A stretch of DNA of 64,000 bases from Psychroserpens sp. Hel_I_66 (lineage in GTDB: Bacteria; Bacteroidota; Bacteroidia; Flavobacteriales; Flavobacteriaceae). Below the pieces are notes generated by a model that worked only from the letters and a program-made list of their open reading frames with translations, was not told the DNA's origin and searched no databases. Both the position numbers and the translations under genes were made by a program. This document shows, in pieces, positions 37,586 to 47,051 of this stretch. Location: assembly GCF_000799465.1 (NCBI RefSeq), contig NZ_JUGU01000001.1, forward strand, positions 2,810,501 to 2,874,500, written 5' to 3'. Within the stretch, counting starts at the first letter, position 1. Each line of letters starts with the position of its first letter.

Positions 37586-37606
37586 TTTTAAAAAAAATTT
37601 AAATTT

Positions 37607-37644
37607 AAGACCTGCAAGGTTTCCAAAACCTTGTAGGTCTTTTA
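37607..37644 (+). terminator. Terminator after the prolyl oligopeptidase gene
   Basis: A 16-base stem with one G-U pair, 37607-37622 with 37626-37641 (AAGACCTGCAAGGTTT against AAACCTTGTAGGTCTT), with a 3-base loop. It ends ten bases before the next ATG. Confidence 0.8.
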
Positions 37645-37654
37645 TATTTATAAT

Positions 37655-38566
37655 ATGCTAAACGTAAAAAATCTAAGCTTTTCTTACCAAAAAAAAGCAG
37701 TTTTAAAAGACCTCAACTTTACCGTAGAGCAAGGTGAAAATGTTGCGATTATTGGAGGAAGTGGTTCTGGTAAGAGTACACTCCTCAAACTGCTATATGG
37801 TAAGTATGATCTTAACTTCGGAAATATCCACTGGAAAGACACCGAGATCCTTGGTCCAAAATACAATCTCGTAGTTGGTTACGAGTTTATGAAATATGTG
37901 GCGCAAGAATTTGATTTGATGCCCTTTATTTCGGTGGAAGAAAATATTGGCGAATTTCTCTCTAATTTCTTTCCGAAAGAAAAAAAAGAGCGCACTGCCG
38001 AATTATTGGAAGTCGTAGAACTTACCGAGTTTGCTAAAATAAAAGTCAAAACACTCTCTGGCGGACAAAAACAACGTGTAGCCTTAGCAAGAGCTTTAGC
38101 AAAACAACCAGAAATTATTTTGCTAGACGAACCTTTTAGCCATATAGATAATTTTCAAAAACAATCATTGAGAAGAAAGGTTTTTAAATATCTCAAGAAT
38201 AAAAACATAACTTGTATTGTTGCTACCCATGATAAGGATGATGTGCTTGGCTTTGCAGACTGCATTTTAGTTTTAAACAACCAACAAATTGAAGCAAACG
38301 ATTCACCCGAAAACCTATATAACAATCCTGAAACTCCATTAATTGCATCATTTTTTGGGGAGTTTAATGTGATTGATCATAAAATAATTTATGCGAACAA
38401 ACTCAAAGTAGTCAAAAAATCAAATTTAAAAGCAAAAGTAATTTCAAACTATTTTAAGGGAAATTATTATTTAATTGAAGCCGATTTGGATGGAGAAAAG
38501 GTGTATTTTGAAAATCGTTTTCAACTTAAAAAAAACGAAATTATCTATCTCGAAATTACAGAATAA
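37655..38566 (+). CDS. ABC transporter ATP-binding protein, orphan
   Basis: 303 residues. Walker A GGSGSGKST (34-42), signature LSGGQKQRVALARAL, Walker B IILLDEP, and an H-loop in CIVATHDKDD. After the ATPase core (about 1-225) comes a 75-residue extension with a small beta domain resembling the TOBE-type tail of importers. No permease or binding-protein gene lies beside it, so its partner must be encoded elsewhere. The start follows the preceding terminator by about ten bases, leaving little room for a leader. Confidence 0.88.
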   Translation: MLNVKNLSFSYQKKAVLKDLNFTVEQGENVAIIGGSGSGKSTLLKLLYGKYDLNFGNIHWKDTEILGPKYNLVVGYEFMKYVAQEFDLMPFISVEENIGEFLSNFFPKEKKERTAELLEVVELTEFAKIKVKTLSGGQKQRVALARALAKQPEIILLDEPFSHIDNFQKQSLRRKVFKYLKNKNITCIVATHDKDDVLGFADCILVLNNQQIEANDSPENLYNNPETPLIASFFGEFNVIDHKIIYANKLKVVKKSNLKAKVISNYFKGNYYLIEADLDGEKVYFENRFQLKKNEIIYLEITE

Positions 38567-38671
38567 TTACATTTAAAGCATAAACGAAAACGGTCAAATT
38601 GATATTTATGAACTTAGTTTTCAATAGAAAACCACAATTTTATAATTAAAATTTGCTTTTTTCAAAAAATT

Positions 38672-38688
38672 ATAATACTTCGTATTAT
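38672..38688. repeat. Short perfect inverted repeat
   Basis: ATAATAC-TTC-GTATTAT in the AT-rich DNA of the 578-base gap 38567-39144, upstream of a promoter-like pair. It could be an operator or a weak hairpin; there is no T run. Confidence 0.4.
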
Positions 38689-38721
38689 GTGCTCCAATTT
38701 TCAAGAAAACAAAAAATAAAT

Positions 38722-38753
38722 TTTGAAAAGTCAAAAATAAATGTAAATCTTTG
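38722..38753 (+). promoter_or_regulatory. Promoter-like -33/-7 pair in the rtcB leader
   Basis: TTTG at 38722-38725 and AATCTTTG at 38746-38753, separated by 20 bases, fit the Bacteroidota TTTG-N19/20-TAnnTTTG layout with one mismatch. A transcript from here would start near 38760 and meet the terminator at 38903. Confidence 0.5.
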
Positions 38754-38799
38754 CAACGCATTTCAACCAAAATAGAAGTTGAATTAAAAATTAGAAACC

Positions 38800-38874
38800 A
38801 TGAGTTTATTTGTAACATATCAAAACGATCCAAAAGGAATACTGCCTTTTGTGATGCTTCGTGATTATCGTTAG
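38800..38874 (+). CDS. Putative 24-aa leader peptide or small protein
   Basis: An ATG opens a 24-codon frame beginning MSLFVTYQNDPKG and ending MLRDYR, then TAG. It lies about 40 bases after the predicted start of transcription and 28 bases before a strong terminator. No family is recognised. It may be a regulatory leader peptide, a small protein, or chance within a small RNA. Confidence 0.35.
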   Translation: MSLFVTYQNDPKGILPFVMLRDYR

Positions 38875-38902
38875 ATAAACTTTTCAAAATTATAAATGAA
38901 AG

Positions 38903-38937
38903 ATCCGAAGCAAGTAAAACACTGTTTCGGATTTTTT
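38903..38937 (+). terminator. Terminator/attenuator in the rtcB leader
   Basis: ATCCGAAGCA (38903-38912) pairs with TGTTTCGGAT (38923-38932) including one G-U, then a T run to 38937. It lies 207 bases upstream of the first gene of the operon, so it either ends a small RNA of about 175 bases or attenuates the operon. Confidence 0.7.
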
Positions 38938-38991
38938 GTTTTCAGTCATAAGCAAACCTGCTAAAACAATTTCCACAAGAGTTAGAAAATT

Positions 38992-39109
38992 AAGTTCAGC
39001 ATTTGAACTTGGCGAGATATATCGCAAAACATTAATTATTTAAAAACATATGAAACACATCTATTTATTTCAATAAGGATTCTAGCGATTGGGAGTACTC
39101 ACTGGAATC
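38992..39109 (+). ncRNA. Candidate structured leader: three successive hairpins
   Basis: Three hairpins are visible. AAGTTCA (38992-38998) pairs with TGAACTT (39004-39010). GCGA (39012-39015) pairs with TCGC (39022-39025). GATTCTAG (39078-39085) pairs with CTGGAATC (39102-39109) with one G-U; its loop holds the self-complementary GAGTACTC. No known riboswitch class is recognised. It lies directly upstream of the gene at 39145. Confidence 0.35.
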
Positions 39110-39144
39110 TGCTCAAAGACAACATTAAAATTTAAAAATGTCTA

Positions 39145-39819
39145 ATGAAACCAGTAAATATTAAAAAACAACGAGAAAAAGAAGTTCGTCATTTGTTGGA
39201 AAGACAGTGGGAAATTTGGGATTTAGAACGCGAATTAGGTTTTATAAAACTAGAACGTCCTATAAGACACGGATGGTATAAAGAAATTGTAATTACTCAT
39301 AAAATTGAACTGTATAAAAATCAAAAATACATTCTTGAAGTTTACGATAAAATTGAAAAATTCGTTTGGGCAAGAACTAAAGAAAAAGCTGATTTTCAAT
39401 GGCAACATAAAACGTCACAGTATCTCATTTACAATGATATTCCAACATTAAGTAAAAAGCAATATAACCGATTGAGTGATAAAGCTAAAAGTCTATGTGT
39501 TCCATTTCAGTATTATACCGAAAGACGAAAATTGAGAATTAGATTTTATTTAAAAATCCCGAAAGGAGCTTATAAAATTAAATTTACAAGAGCATATAAT
39601 ACACATCAAAAACGTATTGATCCATGTCTAATTAGTGAAAAAGCGTTTATAGAAAATCAACTCAAAAGACCAGGCTATTATAACATAAATGAAGCGTTTT
39701 ATAGATGGAAAAACCATTGGAATTTTAAGGAATACAAACAAATAAAATTAAAAGAAAAAAGACGTCTTAATGATTTGAAAAAAACACCAATCGATGATGT
39801 CATTAATGACAAATTTTAA
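39145..39819 (+). CDS. Basic protein of the rtcB operon, unknown function
   Basis: 224 residues, strongly basic, with many Lys, Arg, Tyr and Trp. The N-terminal helix KKQREKEVRHLLERQWEIWD is followed by a beta-rich centre (RHGWYKEIVITHKIELYK, KYILEVYDKIEK, RRKLRIRFYLKIP) and a helical basic tail. The composition suggests nucleic-acid binding (inference). I recognise no family. It is followed 12 bases later by the TPR gene and then rtcB on the same strand, so a role in RNA repair is the best contextual guess. Confidence 0.7.
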   Translation: MKPVNIKKQREKEVRHLLERQWEIWDLERELGFIKLERPIRHGWYKEIVITHKIELYKNQKYILEVYDKIEKFVWARTKEKADFQWQHKTSQYLIYNDIPTLSKKQYNRLSDKAKSLCVPFQYYTERRKLRIRFYLKIPKGAYKIKFTRAYNTHQKRIDPCLISEKAFIENQLKRPGYYNINEAFYRWKNHWNFKEYKQIKLKEKRRLNDLKKTPIDDVINDKF

Positions 39820-39831
39820 AATAAAACAACC

Positions 39832-40386
39832 ATGGGATTAACAGTTGCAGACACCTACTATTTAAAAGCTAGAGGTGCATCTTGCGGAATTTTTAGCGAT
39901 TGGGACGAAGTATGTGAATCATTAAATTACGCTTTGTCTTATGACGAAAATCATTGTTCAGCTTTACTATTGCTAGGAGATGTTTACGCATCTCAGTTAG
40001 GAATGTTTGATGAAGCGTTTGAATGTTTTGATAAAGTAATTTCAATAGATCCAAAAAACAAAGATGTATTTGGTGTTTATATCAAATATCTCATTTGGAA
40101 CAAAGCCATTGATCGAGCGGAAAAACTTCTCGAATTTGCTTTGACAATAAAAGAAATTGACATAGCCCATATGCTTTGGCTCTCATCTTATATCGAAGAA
40201 GTAAAAAGCAGATACAAAAGAAGCTTAAAACTTTTGAAACAAGCTAAGAAACATTGCTATAATGATGGATATTTCGACTTTATGCATGATGAAGAAAAAC
40301 GCATTAAGAAAAAAATAGCGCTAGAAAAACCAAAGAAAAAGAAGTCTTCCAAATCTAAAAAGAAGAAAAAAAGGAAGCATAAATAG
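39832..40386 (+). CDS. TPR protein with a lysine-rich tail
   Basis: 184 residues. About three to four tetratricopeptide-like helix pairs occupy residues 1-150 (CSALLLLGDVYASQLGMFDEA, FECFDKVISIDPKNKDVF, YKRSLKLLKQAKKHCY). The last 25 residues are almost entirely Lys, Ser and Arg (KKKKSSKSKKKKKRKHK). That tail would suit RNA or ribosome binding. It lies between the basic protein and rtcB. The function is unknown; a scaffold bringing RtcB to RNA is possible. Confidence 0.75.
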   Translation: MGLTVADTYYLKARGASCGIFSDWDEVCESLNYALSYDENHCSALLLLGDVYASQLGMFDEAFECFDKVISIDPKNKDVFGVYIKYLIWNKAIDRAEKLLEFALTIKEIDIAHMLWLSSYIEEVKSRYKRSLKLLKQAKKHCYNDGYFDFMHDEEKRIKKKIALEKPKKKKSSKSKKKKKRKHK

Positions 40387-40461
40387 AAAAAAATAAGAAT
40401 ATATTTTACTACGCAAAAAGATTGCGCAATAGGGTTAAATATTTGCAGTGTAATCATAAAG

Positions 40462-41942
<1,481 letters not shown>

Positions 41943-41952
41943 GTTTAGAAAA

Positions 41953-41987
41953 AAAAAGTGGGCTGACTTAGGTTGGTCTGCTTTTTA
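41953..41987 (+). terminator. Possible terminator after rtcB
   Basis: AAAAAGTGGGC (about 41953-41963) can pair with GTCTGCTTTTT (about 41977-41987) using several G-U pairs. It is weaker than the other terminators in the window. Confidence 0.4.
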
Positions 41988-42001
41988 TGTAAAAAAAATC
42001 T

Positions 42002-43444
42002 CTATCTCAATAGTTTCAAGACTTCACCTGGAGCTCCAGGTCTTGGGGCATCATTCGTAACAACACTCCCATTTTCATCAACAATTAAATATTGTGGAAT
42101 GGTAATACCATTTTGAATTCGTGAGTGCTCTTTTTCAAAATCTTTATAAAACTCCTGATTTGCTAAATGGTGATAACCAGATAAATCATAATATTTAATC
42201 AACTCAACCCATTTGTCCTTTTCTTCTTTTCGATCCAATGAAATAAATAATTTTTTATAGCCCTTCTCATACAAAATATCTGCAATCATGTGATTATTAG
42301 AAAACTCTTTTTTACATGGTCCGCACCAAGTAGCCCAAACATCTATGTACAACTTTTGTCCTTTAAACTCTTTAAGTAAATCTTCTAAACTATTGATGTT
42401 TTCGCCTTCCACAAAAGTCACGCTTGATGGCAGATCGCTTTTAACTTTTTCTTGATACGCTCTAATTAAATCGATATCATTTTCGAGATATTGGATGAAC
42501 TCACTGTTAGGATAATCTGTTTTAAATTCATTAAAAACACTTACCAGACTCTGTTCATAATTGGTTTGCTTAGAACTATTTAGGATATAATTTGCAAGGA
42601 GATCTTCTCTAAAAGGTTCTTCAATTAGGTTTTGTATTATGTTCATATAAATTGGATGAAGACTATCTTTTGCATAAAATTCTTGACGTTGTTCTTGCGA
42701 GTATTGACTTTGAATCTCAGGATAAATTTTACTTTCCATGACATAATCTGTCCAATTTTGAGGTTTATGTTTTACTGAATAACTATATGTTTTACTTATG
42801 GAATCCATTAAATTTTCAAAACTCTGCTTGTATTCTTTCGAAACTTGACCCCTTCTATAATCTGCCAAACTCACTATTGCGTTGGCATAATAATAATCGA
42901 TATCTGTGTTTAATAATTGATAAAATTCTTCATCAATCTCTTTTTGTTTTAAAAGTTTATCGATTTGGGAAATCTCTTTGTCTTTTAAATCAGATACATG
43001 ATTTTTTACTGATACCACAGTGGTATCTTTATCAAAATCATTTAAAAATGAAAAGGATCCCGTAGGAGTTCTTTTAAATTCATTGTACAGCTGCTGGCCT
43101 TTTGCATTATCACCAAAAAACAAAATACCTCCATCTTTAAGAGTAATCTTATAATTTTGATTAGGTAACAAAAACATTTTGAATCTTTTTTTGTCTAAAA
43201 TAAACCTAACATACTCTGGAGCCTTAACATTAAATTCCCCATAATAGATACTATCTTTGATGAGCTCTAAGCTATCCATGTTTTTATCCCAAACGTCAAT
43301 ACCATTAATTGGTCTAAAAAATATTGGACTGTCCAAAGAATCCACACTTGCTTCTAAAGTAATAGATGTTAACTTTGAAGTTTCTTTTTTTTGACAACTC
43401 ACAAGCACAATTGTCAATAATAGTATAGCAAATAAGTTTCTCAT
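42002..43444 (-). CDS. TlpA-like thioredoxin-fold lipoprotein
   Basis: 480 residues from the ATG at 43444, which starts a lipoprotein signal (MRNLFAILLLTIVLVSCQKK). An upstream in-frame start at 43492 would bury the signal and overlap the PPTase gene further. The N-terminal half has the DUF4369-like beta domain seen in Bacteroidota TlpA/AhpC-type proteins. The C-terminal thioredoxin domain carries the redox motif CGPC in WATWCGPCKKEF (about 372-379), then a cis-Pro near ITIPQYLIVDENG. Expected role: periplasmic thiol-disulfide exchange. It is the last gene after the lipid cluster and may not belong to the pathway. Confidence 0.88.
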   Translation of the reverse strand: MRNLFAILLLTIVLVSCQKKETSKLTSITLEASVDSLDSPIFFRPINGIDVWDKNMDSLELIKDSIYYGEFNVKAPEYVRFILDKKRFKMFLLPNQNYKITLKDGGILFFGDNAKGQQLYNEFKRTPTGSFSFLNDFDKDTTVVSVKNHVSDLKDKEISQIDKLLKQKEIDEEFYQLLNTDIDYYYANAIVSLADYRRGQVSKEYKQSFENLMDSISKTYSYSVKHKPQNWTDYVMESKIYPEIQSQYSQEQRQEFYAKDSLHPIYMNIIQNLIEEPFREDLLANYILNSSKQTNYEQSLVSVFNEFKTDYPNSEFIQYLENDIDLIRAYQEKVKSDLPSSVTFVEGENINSLEDLLKEFKGQKLYIDVWATWCGPCKKEFSNNHMIADILYEKGYKKLFISLDRKEEKDKWVELIKYYDLSGYHHLANQEFYKDFEKEHSRIQNGITIPQYLIVDENGSVVTNDAPRPGAPGEVLKLLR

Positions 43445-43481
43445 GGATTTCTTTATAATAATTTTTAAGATAGTTATTTCT

Positions 43482-44048
43482 CTAATAAGCAAACCCAGAA
43501 AATCGCCCGCAATGGGTTAACGAAACAGAGAGTGTTAGTTTATAACCCTCATAAAATAATTCTGGTATTCCATTAACCGTTTTTTTAATCTCTAAATCTT
43601 TAATTGGTAGTTGCTCAGTTTTAGAAACAGATTTTAATAACGCTTTTTTAAGTGCATTACTTTGAACATCGTGCGACACTATTTCAATGTAAAAAATTGA
43701 ACTTAGACTCGTTTTGTTTTTATCAAGTTTTGCAATCGTGTGCAAGTAATCTCCAGTAATTATAGAGGTTGTAAAATATATGTTGTCCTCAATTTTCACC
43801 AATCCATTTTTTTCGGAAATGAGCTCACACACCAACCGTTTAGGGTTAAAAAAACGCTCGCCAAATTGCTGCACATGAACCTTATAAGCAGCCTCTTTCA
43901 TGCTCCAAAGTAACCAAATTGTTTGGTGTTCATTTTCCGAAGATAAAATAAGTGATCGCTCATTCTTGGTGAAGACTTTATCTAAAAATCGAGGACGCTT
44001 CCAATTAGAGGGACTGTATTTTAAATCGACAATGTCATTGCCTATCAT
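43482..44048 (-). CDS. 4'-phosphopantetheinyl transferase superfamily protein
   Basis: 188 residues. The Mg2+/CoA motifs are GNDIVDL (3-9) and WSMKEAAYK (about 68-76), as in Sfp/AcpS enzymes that load phosphopantetheine onto carrier proteins. It overlaps the ACP gene by four bases, so it very likely activates that ACP. A dedicated PPTase inside the cluster argues that the carrier is not the housekeeping AcpP. Confidence 0.9.
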   Translation of the reverse strand: MIGNDIVDLKYSPSNWKRPRFLDKVFTKNERSLILSSENEHQTIWLLWSMKEAAYKVHVQQFGERFFNPKRLVCELISEKNGLVKIEDNIYFTTSIITGDYLHTIAKLDKNKTSLSSIFYIEIVSHDVQSNALKKALLKSVSKTEQLPIKDLEIKKTVNGIPELFYEGYKLTLSVSLTHCGRFSGFAY

Positions 44049-44299
44049 TTTGCAGCTAGCTTTTCGTTTACAATCTCCATGGCAGCTTTTACAGATGTCA
44101 TTTTCTCCATATCATCATTTTCGATTCTAATATCAAATTCGTCTTCAACGTCTAAAATAACATCTACCAAATTAGCAGAATTTATCTTTAAATCATTTAT
44201 AAAATCGGTGTCTTCATTAAGATTTTTGAACGCCTCTTCATCCTGAATATAAGGTTGAACAATGGTTTTAAGTTTAGCAATTAATTCTTCTTTTGTCAT
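44045..44299 (-). CDS. Acyl carrier protein
   Basis: 84 residues from the ATG at 44299; an ATG at 44311 lies inside a hairpin repeat. The phosphopantetheine site is Ser41 in LKINSANLVDVIL, where the usual DSL is replaced by NSA. The fold is helical and acidic, as for type II ACPs. It is placed between the ketosynthase and PPTase genes. It probably carries the fatty chain that primes the type III polyketide synthase (inference). Confidence 0.9.
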   Translation of the reverse strand: MTKEELIAKLKTIVQPYIQDEEAFKNLNEDTDFINDLKINSANLVDVILDVEDEFDIRIENDDMEKMTSVKAAMEIVNEKLAAK

Positions 44300-44304
44300 A
44301 GCAT

Positions 44305-44322
44305 TTCCCACGAAAGTGGGAA
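44305..44322. repeat. REP-like hairpin at the ACP start
   Basis: TTCCCAC-GAAA-GTGGGAA, a 7-base perfect stem with a GAAA loop. It touches the upstream alternative ATG of the ACP gene. Confidence 0.55.
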
Positions 44323-44346
44323 TCTTATTAATTAAACAATTTTTTT

Positions 44347-44370
44347 GTCACTTCGAGCGTAGTCGAGAGA
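44347..44370. repeat. Short dispersed-repeat-like segment
   Basis: The segment around CTTCGAGCGTAGTCGAGA has the look of small dispersed repeats common in Flavobacteriaceae (from memory). It lies between the ACP and ketosynthase genes. Confidence 0.4.
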
Positions 44371-44376
44371 TGTTAG

Positions 44377-45651
44377 TTATTCTTTATACCTTTTAAAGAT
44401 AACACAACCGTTAACATCACCAAAACCAAAACTCGCTTTTGCAGCAATATTTAGTTCAGTTTTTAATGATTTTGTAATTATTTTTTCTTCGGAAATCAGC
44501 GCAGAAATCTCAGGATGCACATCCTCACAATTGATATTTGGGAAGACAAATTGTTCATTTAATTGTAAAACCGTTGCTACAGACTCTATACTTCCTGCAG
44601 CTGCCAAACAATGACCAACCATAGATTTTAAGGAGTTGATATACGGGAAATCGTCGCCTTTTCTGTTTAAGGCTTTTGTCCAATTCTCAACTTCCAGACT
44701 ATCTTTTGATGTTGCGGTTAAATGTCCATTTATGGTATCAATGTCTTCCGCAGAAATATTTGCATTTTTAATCGCGTCCTTGATACAGCGTTGCACAGCT
44801 TCTGCATTTGGAGCTGTCATTGTTCCGCCATTTCTTTGACCTCCAGAGTTGATGTTTCCGCCTAAAACCTCAGCGTAAATTGTTGCATTTCTTTGTAATG
44901 CACTTTCCAAGGATTCCAAAACCAAAGCTCCAGCTCCAGCTCCAGGCACAAAACCAGAAGCACTTTCACTCATTGGTCTTGAGCCTTTTTCTGGAATTTC
45001 ATTATACTTGTAAGTCATCACTCGCATCGCATCAAAACCTCCCCAAATATAAGGTCCATCGTCACTACAGCTGCCAACGAGCATTCGTTTTGCCTGATTA
45101 TTTTTGATGCGTTCATAACCCATTAAAATGGCTTCAGTCCCTGTGGTACATGCCGAAGAATTTGTAGTCACTTGATTGCCCAACCCAAGGATACCGCCAA
45201 GAAACGCACTGATCCCACTAGCCATGGTTTGTACGACAACTGTGCTGCCAAGTCGTTTGACTTCGCCCTCGTCGAGTTTATAAATGGCTTCTCTAAATTT
45301 TTCTACTCCAGAGGTTCCTGTTCCGAAAATAGTTCCGCTATCAAAATCTAAATCACTAGTGTCGTCTACTAAAAATCCAGCGTCTTTCCAGGCATCAATT
45401 CCAGCCATGCAGCCATATAAAATCCCAGAACTATTAAAACCACGCAATTGTAAAGGTGTTAAATATTCGAGTTTTTTTTCTTCGGAAATTTGTGGAATTC
45501 CACCAATGCAGCAGGAAAAATTAAGATCTGCCAATTGCTGATGGAATGTGATTCCAGATTCTCCTTTTTTAATCGCTTTTGAAAACGCATCAAGTCCTAC
45601 ACCGTTTGGTGCTACAACTCCTAACCCTGTTATTACTACTCTGTTTTTCAT
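44377..45651 (-). CDS. Beta-ketoacyl-ACP synthase (FabF-like)
   Basis: 424 residues from the ATG at 45651. The catalytic Cys is in NSSACTTGTEAIL (about 167). The two His are in INGHLTATSKD (about 309) and MVGHCLAAAG (about 343), giving the Cys-His-His triad of condensing enzymes. It elongates acyl chains with malonyl-ACP. The start overlaps the dehydratase stop as ATGA. Located in the lipid cluster, it most likely builds the fatty starter. NGHLTAT instead of NAHGTST suggests a specialised clade. Confidence 0.9.
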   Translation of the reverse strand: MKNRVVITGLGVVAPNGVGLDAFSKAIKKGESGITFHQQLADLNFSCCIGGIPQISEEKKLEYLTPLQLRGFNSSGILYGCMAGIDAWKDAGFLVDDTSDLDFDSGTIFGTGTSGVEKFREAIYKLDEGEVKRLGSTVVVQTMASGISAFLGGILGLGNQVTTNSSACTTGTEAILMGYERIKNNQAKRMLVGSCSDDGPYIWGGFDAMRVMTYKYNEIPEKGSRPMSESASGFVPGAGAGALVLESLESALQRNATIYAEVLGGNINSGGQRNGGTMTAPNAEAVQRCIKDAIKNANISAEDIDTINGHLTATSKDSLEVENWTKALNRKGDDFPYINSLKSMVGHCLAAAGSIESVATVLQLNEQFVFPNINCEDVHPEISALISEEKIITKSLKTELNIAAKASFGFGDVNGCVIFKRYKE

Positions 45652-46085
45652 GATGCTAGCATTCCTGAAATTTTCCCACGACATACAAGTTCTGCTTTTG
45701 AATTTAACAACTTGACATTACATTTCAACTTATTAAAACGAAACACTTCTTTTTCTGAAACTACGGTCACTTTCTCTCCTGGAAAAACTGGTAAAAAGAA
45801 ATCCACTTGGCTAGATGTTAATGCAATTTGTGGTTGATTGTTTTCTGAAAGCTCATCTTTCAGAAGAAAAATTCCAAAACATACAAGTCCAATTTGCGCC
45901 ATACATTCGGTTAATATAACACCAGGTGTTATTGGGTTGTTTTTAAAGTGTCCTTTGTAAAAATAGGCTTCTTTTTTGAAGGTGTAATGGCCTGTTATTC
46001 CTTCCGAAGACATTGTTGTTATGTCGTCAACGAACAGAAAAGGTTCTTGATATGGTAATACATTTATGATGTCTTTACTAGTCAT
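45648..46085 (-). CDS. 3-hydroxyacyl-ACP dehydratase (FabZ-like hotdog)
   Basis: 145 residues from the ATG at 46085. The active-site His46 and Glu60 are in KGHFKNNPITPGVILTECMAQ (first 20 shown by position 44-64). LPYQEPFLFVD (10-20) is the usual FabZ N-terminus. A longer frame from 46130 begins SFLRRQES, a translation of a repeat hairpin, and is rejected. It forms a four-base overlap with the ketosynthase gene. It dehydrates hydroxyacyl-ACP in the starter pathway. Confidence 0.9.
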   Translation of the reverse strand: MTSKDIINVLPYQEPFLFVDDITTMSSEGITGHYTFKKEAYFYKGHFKNNPITPGVILTECMAQIGLVCFGIFLLKDELSENNQPQIALTSSQVDFFLPVFPGEKVTVVSEKEVFRFNKLKCNVKLLNSKAELVCRGKISGMLAS

Positions 46086-46105
46086 ATTTTGTTTTGAATA
46101 AGTGG

Positions 46106-46125
46106 ATTCCTGCCTTCGCAGGAAT
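46106..46125. repeat. REP-like hairpin, copy 1
   Basis: ATTCCTGC-CTTC-GCAGGAAT, an 8-base perfect stem. An identical 20-base copy occurs at 46178-46197. It lies upstream of the dehydratase start. Confidence 0.7.
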
Positions 46126-46177
46126 GACAATATTTTTGAATTCGTGTTTCACTAAAATTATCTTCTCCTAGTTTGAG

Positions 46178-46197
46178 ATTCCTGCCTTCGCAGGAAT
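46178..46197. repeat. REP-like hairpin, copy 2
   Basis: Identical to 46106-46125, 52 bases apart. It sits three bases after the stop of the reductase gene and may act as a transcript-end or processing hairpin. Confidence 0.7.
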
Positions 46198-46199
46198 TG

Positions 46200-46997
46200 T
46201 TAACTAATATGCTCACCACCATCTACAGGAATCACGCAACCGTTGATCCAACTCGCTTCATCTTTTGATAATAAATAAACCGCGTTTGCGACATCTTCGG
46301 GCTGCGTTAATTTTTTAAACGGATTGCGTTTTAGGCTATGTGCTTTTATTTGATCACTACCAGGAATCATTCGTAAGGATGCAGTATCTGTTACACCTGC
46401 TTGGATGCAATTTGCTCTAATACCAAAAGGCGCAAACTCTAAAGCAATGTTTCTGGTAATGGCTTCTAAAGTGACTTTTGCTGCAGAAACTGCTGCGTAA
46501 TTTTGCCAAGCTTTGGTATTGCCTTCGCTGGTAAAACTGATAATTCTGGCGTCTTTTGCAAACAATTCGGATTCAAAAATAGCTTGTGTCCAATCGTATA
46601 AACTAATCGCCATGGCATTTATGGTGAGATTAAAATCGTCGTTTTTTAAGGTTGGTTTTTCTTCGGAAATCATCGGTTTTAAATTCCCTTTGGCGACACT
46701 GTGAACCAGTGTTCTTATTTTATCTTCCGAAGTAAATAGTTCTTTTAATTCTGAAATGATCTCATCACGTTTTTCAGATTTGAACGCATCGACATTATAG
46801 GATACAAACTTGATGCCTTCTGCTTTTATACTATCAAATTCTGAATTGATGTCATCTTCTTGCGCTCTTGAGTTTCTATGAATGATGCAAATATTCATAC
46901 CGTGTTTGGCTAGTTTTTTTGCTGTCGCTAAACCTAATCCAGATGAGCCTCCAAGGATTAGCGCCCAATAGTTTTTATGTTGAAAATCTGTTGTCAT
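46200..46997 (-). CDS. SDR enzyme, probable enoyl-ACP reductase
   Basis: 265 residues. NAD(P)-binding GGSSGLGLATA (16-26). The active site is Tyr167-x6-Lys174 (YAAVSAAK), the spacing of enoyl-ACP reductases (FabI/FabL) rather than the YxxxK of ketoreductases. The C-terminus (NGCVIPVDGGEHIS) is SDR-typical. It would saturate the growing chain of the starter acyl-ACP. The cluster lacks its own ketoreductase, so FabG from elsewhere would be needed. An alternative is a 3-oxoacyl-ACP reductase, which the Yx6K spacing disfavours. Confidence 0.85.
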   Translation of the reverse strand: MTTDFQHKNYWALILGGSSGLGLATAKKLAKHGMNICIIHRNSRAQEDDINSEFDSIKAEGIKFVSYNVDAFKSEKRDEIISELKELFTSEDKIRTLVHSVAKGNLKPMISEEKPTLKNDDFNLTINAMAISLYDWTQAIFESELFAKDARIISFTSEGNTKAWQNYAAVSAAKVTLEAITRNIALEFAPFGIRANCIQAGVTDTASLRMIPGSDQIKAHSLKRNPFKKLTQPEDVANAVYLLSKDEASWINGCVIPVDGGEHIS

Positions 46998-47051
46998 TTC
47001 TATTTAGTTTATGAGATGCTAAAACAAGTTCAGCATGACAAAATGGTTTTG

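Noticed and set aside
39078..39109. tRNA-like or known riboswitch in the rtcB leader
   Set aside because: There is no acceptor/T-loop pattern and no known riboswitch core. Only hairpins can be claimed.
38567..39144. Remnant of a mobile element in the 578-base gap
   Set aside because: No transposase fragment, terminal inverted repeats or target duplications were seen.
46086..46130. N-terminal extension of the FabZ-like dehydratase beginning SFLRRQES
   Set aside because: It is the translation of a REP-like hairpin. The normal FabZ N-terminus begins at the ATG at 46085.
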